A DNA stretch of 16,019 bases, taken from contig DAOWCP010000056.1 of NCBI GenBank assembly GCA_030639495.1, positions 1 to 16,019 on the forward strand, read 5' to 3'. The DNA comes from JAGLTN01 sp023135255 (GTDB lineage: Bacteria; Planctomycetota; Phycisphaerae; Sedimentisphaerales; Anaerobacaceae). The translations under genes and the position numbers were made by a program. This document shows, one piece after another, positions 6,769 to 14,555 of this stretch. Each line of letters opens with the position of its first letter. Within the stretch, counting starts at the first letter, position 1. The notes beneath the pieces were generated by a model. That model made no database searches. It was given only the letters and a program-made list of their open reading frames with translations, and was not told the origin of the DNA.

Positions 6769-7458
6769 TTACCACAAAGCGGGGTCATTGGCTGAGGGAC
6801 AATATTCCGCTATCGGACAATTTTGACAATCCGGTCTGCGCGCTTTGCATATATTTCTTCCATGAAAAATAACAAGATGGCTGAACATTGTCCAGTCTTT
6901 CTTATTTACTATATCAGCCAAATCTAATTCAAGCTTGACCGGGTCAGAGTTTTCGGATAAGCCTATCCTTCGTGAGAGCCTGATAACATGAGTATCGCAG
7001 GCTATGCCGGGGGTGTTGAACACATTGCCCAAAAGGACATTAGCGGTTTTTCTGCCTACGCCGGCAAGCTTTGTCAGCTGATCCATGGTTGAGGGGACTT
7101 TGCCCTGGAAATCGGCGATAATCATCCGGCAGGCAGCTTTGATATTTTTCGATTTATTGCGATAAAAGCCTGTACTTTTGATGTCATTTTCGATTTGGGT
7201 TATGTCAGCATCTGCCCAGTCAGCGGGAGTTTTATATTTTTTAAAAAGAGTCTTTGTGACAATATTAACGCGTACATCGGTGCACTGAGCGGACAATATT
7301 GTAGCGACTAAAAGCTCAAGAGGATTGCTGAAGTTCAAAGCTATTTTGGCATCGGGATATGTTTTTTTGAGTAAGGGCCAAATCTTTTTAACCCGCTGCC
7401 TCGCCTGGTCTTTATCGACTTTTATTTTTTTCTTTGCTGCAGTTTTTTTGCTTGCCAT
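6769..7458 (-). CDS. nth: Endonuclease III (DNA glycosylase/AP lyase)
   Basis: A 229-aa base-excision repair enzyme that removes oxidised pyrimidines and cleaves the abasic site. The helix-hairpin-helix LAGVGRKTANVLLGN carries the catalytic lysine K137, and the catalytic aspartate is D155 in CDTHVIRLSRR. The C-terminal [4Fe-4S] cluster has exact endonuclease III spacing, C-x6-C-x2-C-x5-C (C204, C211, C214, C220). The first 18 residues or so are an extra lysine-rich tail (ASKKTAAKKKIKVDKD) not found in the 211-aa E. coli enzyme and likely to bind DNA. It begins 8 bases after the dsbD stop, so the two are probably translated from one mRNA, although their functions are unrelated. Confidence 0.97.
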   Translation of the reverse strand: MASKKTAAKKKIKVDKDQARQRVKKIWPLLKKTYPDAKIALNFSNPLELLVATILSAQCTDVRVNIVTKTLFKKYKTPADWADADITQIENDIKSTGFYRNKSKNIKAACRMIIADFQGKVPSTMDQLTKLAGVGRKTANVLLGNVFNTPGIACDTHVIRLSRRIGLSENSDPVKLELDLADIVNKKDWTMFSHLVIFHGRNICKARRPDCQNCPIAEYCPSANDPALW

Positions 7459-7466
7459 AATTGTCT

Positions 7467-9248
7467 CTAAGGGAGCTTTTCCAAAGCAGTTTTAAGCGAA
7501 TCTGCAAAACGAATCTGCCTCCAGCGTAAAGACTCCTCACCTGGTACGAATAATATACTCACGGGAACTCCAGGCTCATTGTAAATATTTTTCAGTGCTT
7601 TTGTTGCTTCGTAATCCCTGGTGGTAGTGTCTGCTTTTATAACTAAGACGTTCTTTTGCTTTAAGAGGTCCGCGATGTCTTTTCTGCCGTAAACTATTTT
7701 TTCAACTGTCTGGCAACTCAAACACCAATCGGCAGTAAACTTTATAAGAACAGACCTGTTATCTTCGATAGCTGTTTGTATTTTCTGAGCATCGTATTTT
7801 CCCCAATCGATCAGAGATTTTTTTGGTGCGGGTAAAAGCGAAAAGCCCATCCACAGTGCCAGAGTAACGGCGATAATCCTTATGATATATTTTTTAATTT
7901 TATTAGTGTTAAAACTGACCCAGCTGCCCCACATCCAGATACAAAAGCTCAGCAGAACCGCAAAGTAAATAACCCTCATCCTGCGGTCGTCGGGCAAGGC
8001 GGCCATGAGTTTGACCGCAATCACCAGAAGTATGAAACCGACAGTCTGCTTAATAAGCTCCATCCATTTCCCGGGTTTGGGCAGTTTCTTTAGGACAGCG
8101 GGCATTGAGGTCAGAATCAAATAGGGGGTGGCCATCCCGATGCCTATGGTCATAATGACTATTGTTGCGGGCAGTAGTGGTTGGCCTTGCGCCCAGGCAA
8201 AGGCGGCGGCGAGAATACCAAAACTGCAAGGCGTGCTCAAAATAGCCGCCAGGGTTCCCATGCCAATAGTAGAAATGAATCCGCCGGTATTCGATGTTTT
8301 GGATGATATGGATGATGGTACAGTTACGGCGAAAACATCGAACATGAACAGTGCGAGGACAACCATCAACAACCCCATGGCCGCTACAAAGGAGGGATTT
8401 CGGAACTGGTCACCCCATTGTAAGGCAGCGCCATAAAACAAATGCAAAATAATATTAGCAACCGCAAGGCCAGCAAAGAAGAGAAGGATACCGGCACAAA
8501 AAGCCAAGCCCATTGTAAATGATCGGCCTTGTTTTTTCTTTGCCTGGTCAACAATCCTCAAGACAATAATAGGCAGTACAGGCCAAACGCATGGCATAAT
8601 GTTTAAAGTTAACCCCGCAACGAAAGCGAGCATTAAAGCAAACCAGATAGAATAAGACAGCCTGCTGTCAATGGTTACGGCAGACTTTTTGGCAGTTGGA
8701 GCGGGCAAATTAAACTTAGCTTCACTTAAACTTTCACCGATATTGACGGTGGTATCTACGCTTGTATCGGCAGGCATGAGTCTGCACTGCATATCAGAAC
8801 AGATAGAGCCGTCAATAGTAATCTGTAATTCGATTGTTTTTTTGTCAGCGGCGTTCTCATTTATAGTGAATGGAATATAAATATCAAATTCTCTGCTGAA
8901 AACATCCACCTGTTTTCCAGAGCTCTTGTCGAAATATTTTTCGGACTCGCCCAACAAAGGCTGCGAAAAAGTTATGCTTTCATTTTCGCGGGGAATAACC
9001 TTAAGATTCATTTCGCCCGGGGCAGTTTCCTTAGATGCGTAGAAATGCCATTTATCTTTAAGCTTGAAGTGAAGTTTTAAGGCAGAAGATGAACCCGCTG
9101 AAACAGTATCATGCTGAGGGACAAGTGTTATGTTTACCACATCATCAGCAAACTGCTGAGCTGACTGAGCTAAGGCTACAGGCATCAGAGACAGCACCAG
9201 CAAGGCTTTTAAAAGCCTGGAAAACTTAATGTTTTTTCTTTTGTCCAT
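7467..9248 (-). CDS. dsbD: Thiol:disulfide interchange protein DsbD
   Basis: A 593-aa inner-membrane protein that passes electrons from cytoplasmic thioredoxin to periplasmic thiol proteins or cytochrome c maturation. I start at the ATG at 9248, which gives a signal peptide cut after ALA (residue 27); a GTG at 9275 would add nine residues. All three modules are visible. The N-terminal periplasmic domain has a C150-x4-C155 pair. The CcdA-like core has about eight membrane helices (residues about 200-474) with C220 in MPCVWPVLP and C341 in STPCSFG. The C-terminal thioredoxin domain has W508-C509-L-S-C512 (FTADWCLSCQ). Thus every redox-active cysteine of DsbD is in place. It lies 190 bases downstream of ftsH, with a REP-like element in the gap, and just upstream of nth. 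Confidence 0.95.
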   Translation of the reverse strand: MDKRKNIKFSRLLKALLVLSLMPVALAQSAQQFADDVVNITLVPQHDTVSAGSSSALKLHFKLKDKWHFYASKETAPGEMNLKVIPRENESITFSQPLLGESEKYFDKSSGKQVDVFSREFDIYIPFTINENAADKKTIELQITIDGSICSDMQCRLMPADTSVDTTVNIGESLSEAKFNLPAPTAKKSAVTIDSRLSYSIWFALMLAFVAGLTLNIMPCVWPVLPIIVLRIVDQAKKKQGRSFTMGLAFCAGILLFFAGLAVANIILHLFYGAALQWGDQFRNPSFVAAMGLLMVVLALFMFDVFAVTVPSSISSKTSNTGGFISTIGMGTLAAILSTPCSFGILAAAFAWAQGQPLLPATIVIMTIGIGMATPYLILTSMPAVLKKLPKPGKWMELIKQTVGFILLVIAVKLMAALPDDRRMRVIYFAVLLSFCIWMWGSWVSFNTNKIKKYIIRIIAVTLALWMGFSLLPAPKKSLIDWGKYDAQKIQTAIEDNRSVLIKFTADWCLSCQTVEKIVYGRKDIADLLKQKNVLVIKADTTTRDYEATKALKNIYNEPGVPVSILFVPGEESLRWRQIRFADSLKTALEKLP

Positions 9249-9309
9249 TACCTGAACTCCCAAACTAACGGTCACACCACCGACTACTTAAATTACTCAC
9301 AACTGAGTT

Positions 9310-9387
9310 TCCCCGTTTGTCCGCGGGTATCCCGATACATCGGGATTACAACTTTCCTCGCGAGAACTTCTTACCCTGAAGGGTATA
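9310..9387. repeat. REP-like intergenic element, copy 2
   Basis: It has the same order of parts as 818-897: a GTCCGCGGGTA word (about 9319-9329), a perfect hairpin ATCCCGAT-AC-ATCGGGAT (9329-9346), a CTCGCGAG palindrome (about 9358-9365), and TTCTTACCCTGAAGGGTAT (9369-9387, arms TACCCT 9372-9377 and AGGGTA 9380-9385). The flanking words match copy 1 while the central hairpin has different bases but keeps its pairing. It sits between ftsH and dsbD and could affect read-through or mRNA stability. Confidence 0.5.
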
Positions 9388-9441
9388 AATCATTATAATG
9401 AATAAAATGATGCTCACTACAGTAAAGCTATTCTAAGAGTT

Positions 9442-11433
9442 TCAGTCTTCGTTGACCGGCTGCTCTTCGTCTTTTTCTTCGGACTCGACAGGTTCTTCAT
9501 CATCCTTTTTTTGTTCCGCTTTAAGCAACTCCGTGACAGTCGGTTTATCCAATACCTGGCCTTTAAGAATCTGTTCAACATCCTTGGCATCGAGCGTTTC
9601 ATATTTCAATAAAGCCTGTGCCACATTTTCAAGCTTATCTTTGTTAGCCTCTATTAGCTGCTTTGCCTGGTCGTAAGCAAGATCGGTAATCTTTTTGATC
9701 TCGTTATCGATAGATTCTGAAGTTTTTTCTGAATATGTATTACTGCCTGTCATGGCATACATCATATTTTCCTGCTCGGAATCGGGGACATAGCCAATAA
9801 GACCAAGGCTGTCGCTCATACCCCAGACTTTAACCATCTGCTTGGCGATCTTGGTAGCCTGCTGAATATCAGATTGCGCTCCGCTGGAAATGTCATCGCA
9901 GAAGAGTTCCTCTGCAATCCTGCCACCAAAACAAACCTGCATCAATGCCATGCAATATCGCTTGGTAAATATAGTTCTGTCCTTTTCGGGCAAAGCAAAA
10001 GTGGCTCCACCCATAGGGCCTCTTGGTATAATACTAACCTTGTGCAGAGGGTCTGACTCGTCAAGCATCGACTGTACGAGAGTGTGCCCTGCCTCGTGAT
10101 AGGCGGTAATTTCTCTTTCTTTTTTATCGATAACCCTGCTTCTTCTTGCTCTTCCCCAGCGAACTTTGTCCCTTGCTTCTTCAAGGTCAGATGTTTCAAC
10201 AGAATCTTTATTTGCCATAGTTGCAGCCAAAGCCGCTTCATTGATTATCGCAGCCAGGTCAGCACCGCTGAACATTGGCGTTCCTCTTGCGAGTCTTTCA
10301 ATATCAGCATCGGAGTCCATTTTTACTTTTTTGGCGTGGACCTTAAGAATATCAAGCCTGCCTTTCAAGTCGGGAAATGGTACAAATATCTGCCTGTCAA
10401 ATCTGCCCGGACGAATAAGAGCATTGTCTAAGATGTCACCACGGTTCGTTGCTGCAATAACAATAACCTGGTCATCAGTATCGAAACCATCCATCTCAAC
10501 AAGAATCGCATTAAGCGTCTGTTCACGTTCATCGTGACCGCCGCCGGCAAAACCTGCTCCTCTTTTTCGACCTATGGCATCGATCTCATCGAGGAAGATT
10601 ATACATGGAGAGTTATCTTTTGCCTGTTTAAATAAATCCCTGACACGTGAAGCACCGACGCCTACGAACATTTCGACAAAGTCACTTCCTGAAATGCTGA
10701 AGAAAGGCACATCGGCTTCACCGGCAATGGCTTTTGCCAGTAAAGTCTTACCACAACCTGGAGGGCCAACTAACAAAACGCCCCGAGGGATTCTTCCGCC
10801 GAGCCTCTGGAACTTTTTAGGGTTCTTCAGGAATTCAATTATCTCAGAAACTTCATCTTTTGCTTCTTCGACACCGGCAACATCATTAAATGTCACCTGT
10901 ACCTTATCCTTTCCATGCAGCCTATGCTTGCTTCTGCCAAAAGACATAAGCATTCCACCGCCTCCCTTCATATTCCTGGCGAACATGAAGTAGAAGAAGC
11001 CTATCAACAATGCGATGGGCAGGAGCATTCCAATGAGGTTTATCAACCATGTTCGGGTCTGCTCAGCCTCATTTTTGACATTATTTTCTTTGAGCAATAC
11101 AGCGACCCACTCACCATAGACACCAGGCTTATAATAAACCACAAAGGAAGGTTTAACTTCATCTGGGAGCTGTTCGATACCTTTTTCGTTAAAAGTGCCG
11201 ATTATCTCGGTATCTTTGACAGTAACGGTATCGATATAGCCGTTCTCAACATATGACTGGAACTGGTCAAAACGCAGCTCCTCGATATTTTGCCACTGTT
11301 GAAGCATCATCATCATTGTAATAATCACGATAGCGATTATTATAATATTAAAGTACCCACGTTTATAGTTGGGCAAAGGTGCTCTTGATTTATTCTTACC
11401 TGGGCCTGAAAATTGTTTCTTACCATTACTCAT
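9442..11433 (-). CDS. ftsH: ATP-dependent zinc metalloprotease FtsH
   Basis: A 663-aa membrane-anchored AAA+ protease that degrades misfolded membrane proteins and short-lived regulators. A basic N-terminus is followed by a membrane helix (about 28-44), a periplasmic FtsH-extracellular domain (about 50-125) and a second helix (about 130-151). The AAA+ domain has Walker A GPPGCGKT (223-230), the pore loop FVEMFVGVGA (252-261), Walker B IIFLDE (278-283) and the second region of homology with arginine fingers R341 and R344. The protease has HEAGH (446-450), with D522 in the SGAQSDI block as third zinc ligand. The last 25 residues or so are strongly acidic (many E and D), a tail that is variable in the family. 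No clear ribosome site precedes the ATG. It lies 74 bases downstream of the LptE-like gene, in an envelope-biogenesis cluster. Confidence 0.98.
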   Translation of the reverse strand: MSNGKKQFSGPGKNKSRAPLPNYKRGYFNIIIIAIVIITMMMMLQQWQNIEELRFDQFQSYVENGYIDTVTVKDTEIIGTFNEKGIEQLPDEVKPSFVVYYKPGVYGEWVAVLLKENNVKNEAEQTRTWLINLIGMLLPIALLIGFFYFMFARNMKGGGGMLMSFGRSKHRLHGKDKVQVTFNDVAGVEEAKDEVSEIIEFLKNPKKFQRLGGRIPRGVLLVGPPGCGKTLLAKAIAGEADVPFFSISGSDFVEMFVGVGASRVRDLFKQAKDNSPCIIFLDEIDAIGRKRGAGFAGGGHDEREQTLNAILVEMDGFDTDDQVIVIAATNRGDILDNALIRPGRFDRQIFVPFPDLKGRLDILKVHAKKVKMDSDADIERLARGTPMFSGADLAAIINEAALAATMANKDSVETSDLEEARDKVRWGRARRSRVIDKKEREITAYHEAGHTLVQSMLDESDPLHKVSIIPRGPMGGATFALPEKDRTIFTKRYCMALMQVCFGGRIAEELFCDDISSGAQSDIQQATKIAKQMVKVWGMSDSLGLIGYVPDSEQENMMYAMTGSNTYSEKTSESIDNEIKKITDLAYDQAKQLIEANKDKLENVAQALLKYETLDAKDVEQILKGQVLDKPTVTELLKAEQKKDDEEPVESEEKDEEQPVNED

Positions 11434-11507
11434 AATTTTGGGTTATCTAACTTTCTCAACTAAAATAATCTTCAAAATACTATAGGCGTGACAAAACGGG
11501 TTGCGAA

Positions 11508-12050
11508 TCACCACGGCTTTTCCATCAACTCTACGATCTTTTCAGCAAGTCTGTTCGCTGATAAAGTATAACCATACCTGAACCCCTGACTTTGCCATTC
11601 GGAATAGCTCGCAGATGCAATTATAGTTTTATTACTGATCAGCATTTCTCCGGTTTTAAGATTTTTCCATTCTACGACCGCCCTCAAGCTTGCTTCTTTC
11701 TCCATTGCCCTTCCCGTTTCGCGTTCTGTGGTAAGAACAGACCGGCTCGCTGAGGAAATATACCCACCAATAACCGTGTCGGCTTTGCTTCTGTCAGAGA
11801 CGATCTTATAAGGAGTATTAGCTTCAATACGCTTAGCCACTGCATCGGTCAATTCGTATTCGATGCCTCGATATAAGCTTTTACTGTCGAACATCTCGAC
11901 ATAGACAGTGCTGATATCTTCGGGATATAAAAGCTCATTCGAGTATCCACTGCATCCTGTCATGAAAACAGCAGCAAAAACACAACTTACAATACCAGGC
12001 AGAAAAGCAATCCTGGAATATTTACGCATAATCAAGCTATATTTTTTCAT
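11508..12050 (-). CDS. LptE-like LPS-assembly lipoprotein
   Basis: A 180-aa predicted outer-membrane lipoprotein. The signal peptide ends in a lipobox, F-M-T-G-C33, after a hydrophobic stretch; an AAGG site lies 8 bases before the chosen ATG, and an in-frame ATG at codon 8 is a less likely start. The mature part has the LptE pattern: an early TVYVEMFDSKSLYRGIEYELTDAVAKRIE block, a SKADTVIGGYI strand, a central strand with R-x-V-x-E-W, and a C-terminal helix LSANRLAEKIVELME. LptE plugs the LptD barrel and helps insert lipopolysaccharide in the outer leaflet. This family is poorly conserved, so the assignment rests on fold-like pattern and context. It is 20 bases after the BamD-like gene and upstream of ftsH, which suggests one envelope operon. 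Confidence 0.75.
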   Translation of the reverse strand: MKKYSLIMRKYSRIAFLPGIVSCVFAAVFMTGCSGYSNELLYPEDISTVYVEMFDSKSLYRGIEYELTDAVAKRIEANTPYKIVSDRSKADTVIGGYISSASRSVLTTERETGRAMEKEASLRAVVEWKNLKTGEMLISNKTIIASASYSEWQSQGFRYGYTLSANRLAEKIVELMEKPW

Positions 12051-12070
12051 ATTTCGACCTTTTCAGTGCC

Positions 12071-13003
12071 TTAAATTTCATTTACTCTTCTTACCATTTC
12101 CGCCGCGGTGGAATTAGGCCATTTTTCGAGGATTATCTTATAATAATAATCAGCCGACTGCCTGTAGCCGGTCCTGTGATAATACTGCGCAATTGTAAAC
12201 TCTTTATAAGCGAGCTGCTCTGTTATCTGATCGGCTTTATTGCTGATGTTGTAACCGCCGGCATCTTCCGGATAGTTCATAATAAATTCTTTGTAATAGC
12301 TTCCTGCGCTGACAAGGCTTGAATTATCATACTTAGGTCCTTTGTAGTTAGCGTGTTTGCATCTGCCCATGGAAAGCATCGAGTCCTTCTTAACATCGCC
12401 GTAAGGCCAACGAGAAGAAATATAAGACCACTGCATATACGCATCTCTATAAAGGTCTCTGTTCTCATAGCTGACCGCGATCTCTTTGGCAGCATTTATG
12501 GCGATCGGGCTGTCACCTTCCCTGTCGCTGAGCCTTTCCATTATCTTTTCACCTGAGGCATAACCTTTCATTGTGAAAACCATCATAACTCTTTTCTTTT
12601 CGCCGTTAAGATAAGCAACTCCTATCTGGAACTGTCTTTCCAAAGCCGCATCATAAAGACCGCTTTGCGGGTAATCTTCAAAAAACTTATCGTAGGCCCG
12701 TATCGCCTTGGTATATTTGCGTTTGCAAAAGTACATATCAGCTTTTAAGAAAGCTTCCAGATCCGCACCTGCAATCTCAGGGAAATCTGCTTTAAGCTTT
12801 TTCACTGCTTTTTTCAAATCTCTGCATTGGCCTGTACTGGCAAGAGTCTTAATATTGGCAACATCACGCAGATATTGCCCCTGGCTTTCGGCATCCAATG
12901 ACTTAAAAGTTCCATCTTTTAAATACCATGTTTCGCCAAATCCTGCCCGGCAAACAACCATAACCGCTACAAACACTAATAAACACACTTTTTTCTCTGA
13001 CAT
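12071..13003 (-). CDS. BamD-like TPR protein of outer-membrane assembly
   Basis: About 310 aa, exported: MSEKK, a hydrophobic core, and probable cleavage near residues 20-23. A cysteine at 18 is preceded by V-V rather than G/A/S, so it is not a good lipobox. The body is tetratricopeptide-like. A Y-x-K-A-I-x-A-Y-x-K-F-F-x-D-Y-P-Q-S-G block (about 96-115) is the typical BamD/YbgF repeat, a second unit (about 183-200) reads YRDAYMQWSYISSRWPYG, a third lies around 232-244 (SAGSYYKEFIMNYPE), and the C-terminal unit is SADYYYKIILEKWPNSTAAE (about 282-301). BamD helps insert beta-barrel proteins through BamA. A general TPR scaffold is the alternative. A GAGGA site lies eight bases before the ATG, and a strong promoter precedes it. 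It heads the cluster leading to the LptE-like gene and ftsH. Confidence 0.72.
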   Translation of the reverse strand: MSEKKVCLLVFVAVMVVCRAGFGETWYLKDGTFKSLDAESQGQYLRDVANIKTLASTGQCRDLKKAVKKLKADFPEIAGADLEAFLKADMYFCKRKYTKAIRAYDKFFEDYPQSGLYDAALERQFQIGVAYLNGEKKRVMMVFTMKGYASGEKIMERLSDREGDSPIAINAAKEIAVSYENRDLYRDAYMQWSYISSRWPYGDVKKDSMLSMGRCKHANYKGPKYDNSSLVSAGSYYKEFIMNYPEDAGGYNISNKADQITEQLAYKEFTIAQYYHRTGYRQSADYYYKIILEKWPNSTAAEMVRRVNEI

Positions 13004-13052
13004 CCGTTTGTCCTCGTATTAAAAAGTAATGTTATTCCATTAACAATCCGCC

Positions 13053-13080
13053 ATTATACTCATTCTTAAAACCATTGCAA
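13053..13080 (-). promoter_or_regulatory. Promoter of the BamD-like/LptE-like/ftsH cluster
   Basis: On the minus strand TTGCAA (13080-13075) is followed after 16 bases by a perfect TATAAT (13058-13053). The expected start is about 43 bases before the ATG. This is the best sigma-70-type promoter in the window, and it fires away from the Rhs remnant. Confidence 0.6.
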
Positions 13081-13167
13081 ATAACACTTTAAAATATAAT
13101 CACTTAATAATAACTGCTTAATAAAACGGAAGTATAGCTTACCTATATTAACCCTTCACGTTTTTAA

Positions 13168-13194
13168 TGATATCATGCTGATTTTTTAATAAAT
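13168..13194. repeat. Direct repeat, left copy, bracketing the Rhs remnant
   Basis: TGATATCA followed by the 19-base word TGCTGATTTTTTAATAAAT (13176-13194). The same two parts, separated by one extra G, recur at 15058-15085. The Rhs-homologous frame begins right after this copy, so it marks the left edge of the module. Confidence 0.75.
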
Positions 13195-13598
13195 GTAATA
13201 TTACAACCAAATACTGCTATGACGGCGATCAGGTTATCGCTAAATACGATGGCTCAGACAATCTGCTTCGAAAGTTCATTTACGGCCCAGGCATTGATGA
13301 GCCGATATGTATGATAGATGTTGCAAATGGTAATGCGCTTTATTATTATCATTTTGACGGATTAGGGAGTGTGATCGCTCTTTCAGATGTGAATAATGAT
13401 GTTGTTGAACAGTATAACTATGATGTTTTCGGCGAGCCTAATACAATAAGCAATATTGGTAATCCCTACATGTTCACAGGTCGGCGATTAGACAGCGAAA
13501 CTGCTAATTATTACTATCGAGCCAGATATTATAAACCAAGCATTGGGCGATTCCTCCAGCCTGATCCGATTGGCTACGATAATGGATTTATACAATAA
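13195..13598 (+). pseudogene. Rhs/YD-repeat core fragment, N-terminally truncated
   Basis: The frame is open from 13182 and reads as an Rhs core from about 13197 (NITTKYCYDGDQVIAKYD). It continues through FIYGPGIDEPICMID, the YYYHFDGLGSVIALSD block, VVEQYNYDVFGEP, and the hallmark end MFTGRRLDSETANYYYRARYYKPSIGRFLQPDPIGYDNG, before a TAA at 13596. This is the C-terminal end of the RHS-repeat core (the shell that wraps a toxin), about 135 residues of a protein normally over 1000 aa. There is no start, signal or ribosome site, and an in-frame ATG at 13311 lies inside the core. The expected continuation (NLYxYVxNNPVxxxDPxG) is missing: the frame breaks after GYDNG, where a different C-terminal tail follows out of frame. 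It is a relic or an orphan tip awaiting recombination with a full rhs gene. Confidence 0.85.
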
Positions 13599-13758
13599 CA
13601 TGATTGGTAGGGCCGTAGTTACTGCTTATTATAATCAAGGAAAGAGTACTGGCCAAATCATAAAGGAGGCTTTAAATCAAGGTTTATTGATAACAAATCT
13701 TAATGACCCAAGAATAGAAAAGTATTCTGAATATTTTAATAAAAAGCAATGTAAGTAA
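13571..13758 (+). pseudogene. Out-of-frame C-terminal tail of an Rhs toxin (DUF6973-like ending)
   Basis: In the +1 frame relative to the core, the reading continues ATIMDLYNNMIGRAV and then an alpha-helical stretch GQIIKEALNQGLLITNLND, stopping at 13756-13758. From memory, MDL(H/Y)NN-x-x-GR near the end of an Rhs C-terminal region resembles the closing part of DUF6973-type domains found at toxin ends; I could not check this. The body of that domain is missing. The junction with the core falls in a stretch that reads as DNG(F/L) in one frame and as MDL in the other, consistent with a deletion through short homology. No start codon with a ribosome site is present, so this piece is probably not translated. 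Confidence 0.55.
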
Positions 13759-13786
13759 TTTTAAGAAAATCTCTTGGAGCAATTCG

Positions 13787-14380
13787 ATGAGTTTAGCTAA
13801 AAACGATAGTTCAAATAGCAAAATTAAATTGAAAAATAAAATAAGGTATGGCATTCTAACGATTTGTTTGTTTTTCGTTGCTGCGTTATTTTTAATTTTA
13901 ATACATTTGTTTTGGGGGAAATCTGTAAAATCTAATGATTGTGAAATATTTAACAATTATTTTAAAGAAAAATTAACTTCAGGCTTGCAAGACTTATTAG
14001 ACGGTAAATCCGAAATTGTTGTTACTGTTGAGAATAAGTTAAAAGCAGATATTATTGTTCTGTGTAAATCATACTCCAATATATCGTCCGAAAAATTGAT
14101 ACAGGCCGGTATGTCAAAAAAGATGGCTGGAAAAATTGATATTCCATATTTAGCAGAAGGGGCTTATTTTTATCTTCTGAAAGATAACCATATTGTTTGC
14201 GAAGGTCATACTATAAAAGCTGATTTAGTAGCTAATGAAATCATTTCAATAATAGATCGAAAAATAAGTATAACATTAAAATTACAAGATACCAATTTAC
14301 TGCATGATGCTGATTCAAAAATTATGCAACTGGATGCATCCTCTATTAATCATGCCATGTTAATAACATGTGTGAGATAG
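13787..14380 (+). CDS. Hypothetical single-pass membrane protein, candidate immunity protein
   Basis: A 197-aa protein that I do not recognise. The ATG has a TTGGAG ribosome site about 8 bases ahead. A basic, polar N-terminus (1-20) is followed by one hydrophobic helix (about 21-43), then a soluble region of about 150 residues rich in Lys, Ile, Ser and Asp. A (K/M)AGKIDIPYLAEGAYFYLLKDNHIVCEGHTI stretch (about 113-143) looks like beta-strands. The topology suggests a cytoplasmic N-terminus and a soluble domain facing the periplasm. Its base composition is clearly A+T-richer than the housekeeping genes, which fits acquired DNA. It lies 28 bases after the Rhs tail, the standard position of an immunity gene, so I infer that role; nothing in the sequence itself proves it. 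Confidence 0.65.
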   Translation: MSLAKNDSSNSKIKLKNKIRYGILTICLFFVAALFLILIHLFWGKSVKSNDCEIFNNYFKEKLTSGLQDLLDGKSEIVVTVENKLKADIIVLCKSYSNISSEKLIQAGMSKKMAGKIDIPYLAEGAYFYLLKDNHIVCEGHTIKADLVANEIISIIDRKISITLKLQDTNLLHDADSKIMQLDASSINHAMLITCVR

Positions 14381-14471
14381 ATAGCAATACTCGTATGGTA
14401 CAAAAATATATAGCTCCCCTGAATTGTACTTACAGTTTATCATTTAATTCTTGTGAAATCAAGGAGTAATT

Positions 14472-14555
14472 ATGAGCAAAAATTTAATTGTGTTAGTTTC
14501 ACTTTTTCTTGTCACAGTCTTATTGATTACTTTAGGAGTTAAAAAATATGGATAA
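14472..14555 (+). CDS. 27-residue hydrophobic micro-protein overlapping the next gene
   Basis: The frame is short, but it has a textbook AAGGAG site (14461-14466) five bases before its ATG. It encodes MSKN, about 19 hydrophobic residues forming one membrane helix, and a basic KKYG end. Its last 8 bases overlap the start of the 132-aa gene in the form ATGGATAA, an arrangement used for coupled translation; a second AGGAG (14534-14538) inside it serves the downstream gene. It could be a leader peptide, a small membrane partner of the downstream protein, or a toxin/holin-like peptide. Coding status is inferred from the ribosome site and overlap only. Confidence 0.5.
   Translation: MSKNLIVLVSLFLVTVLLITLGVKKYG

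Noticed and set aside
10166..10993. Long plus-strand open frames opposite ftsH (10166-10537, 10574-10993)
   Set aside because: They lie wholly antisense to the conserved AAA+ coding region, have no family motifs or ribosome sites, and are explained by codon use of ftsH.
13311..13598. A 95-residue stand-alone protein from the ATG at 13311
   Set aside because: The Rhs homology extends well upstream of this Met without a break, and there is no ribosome site, so the Met is internal to a truncated core.
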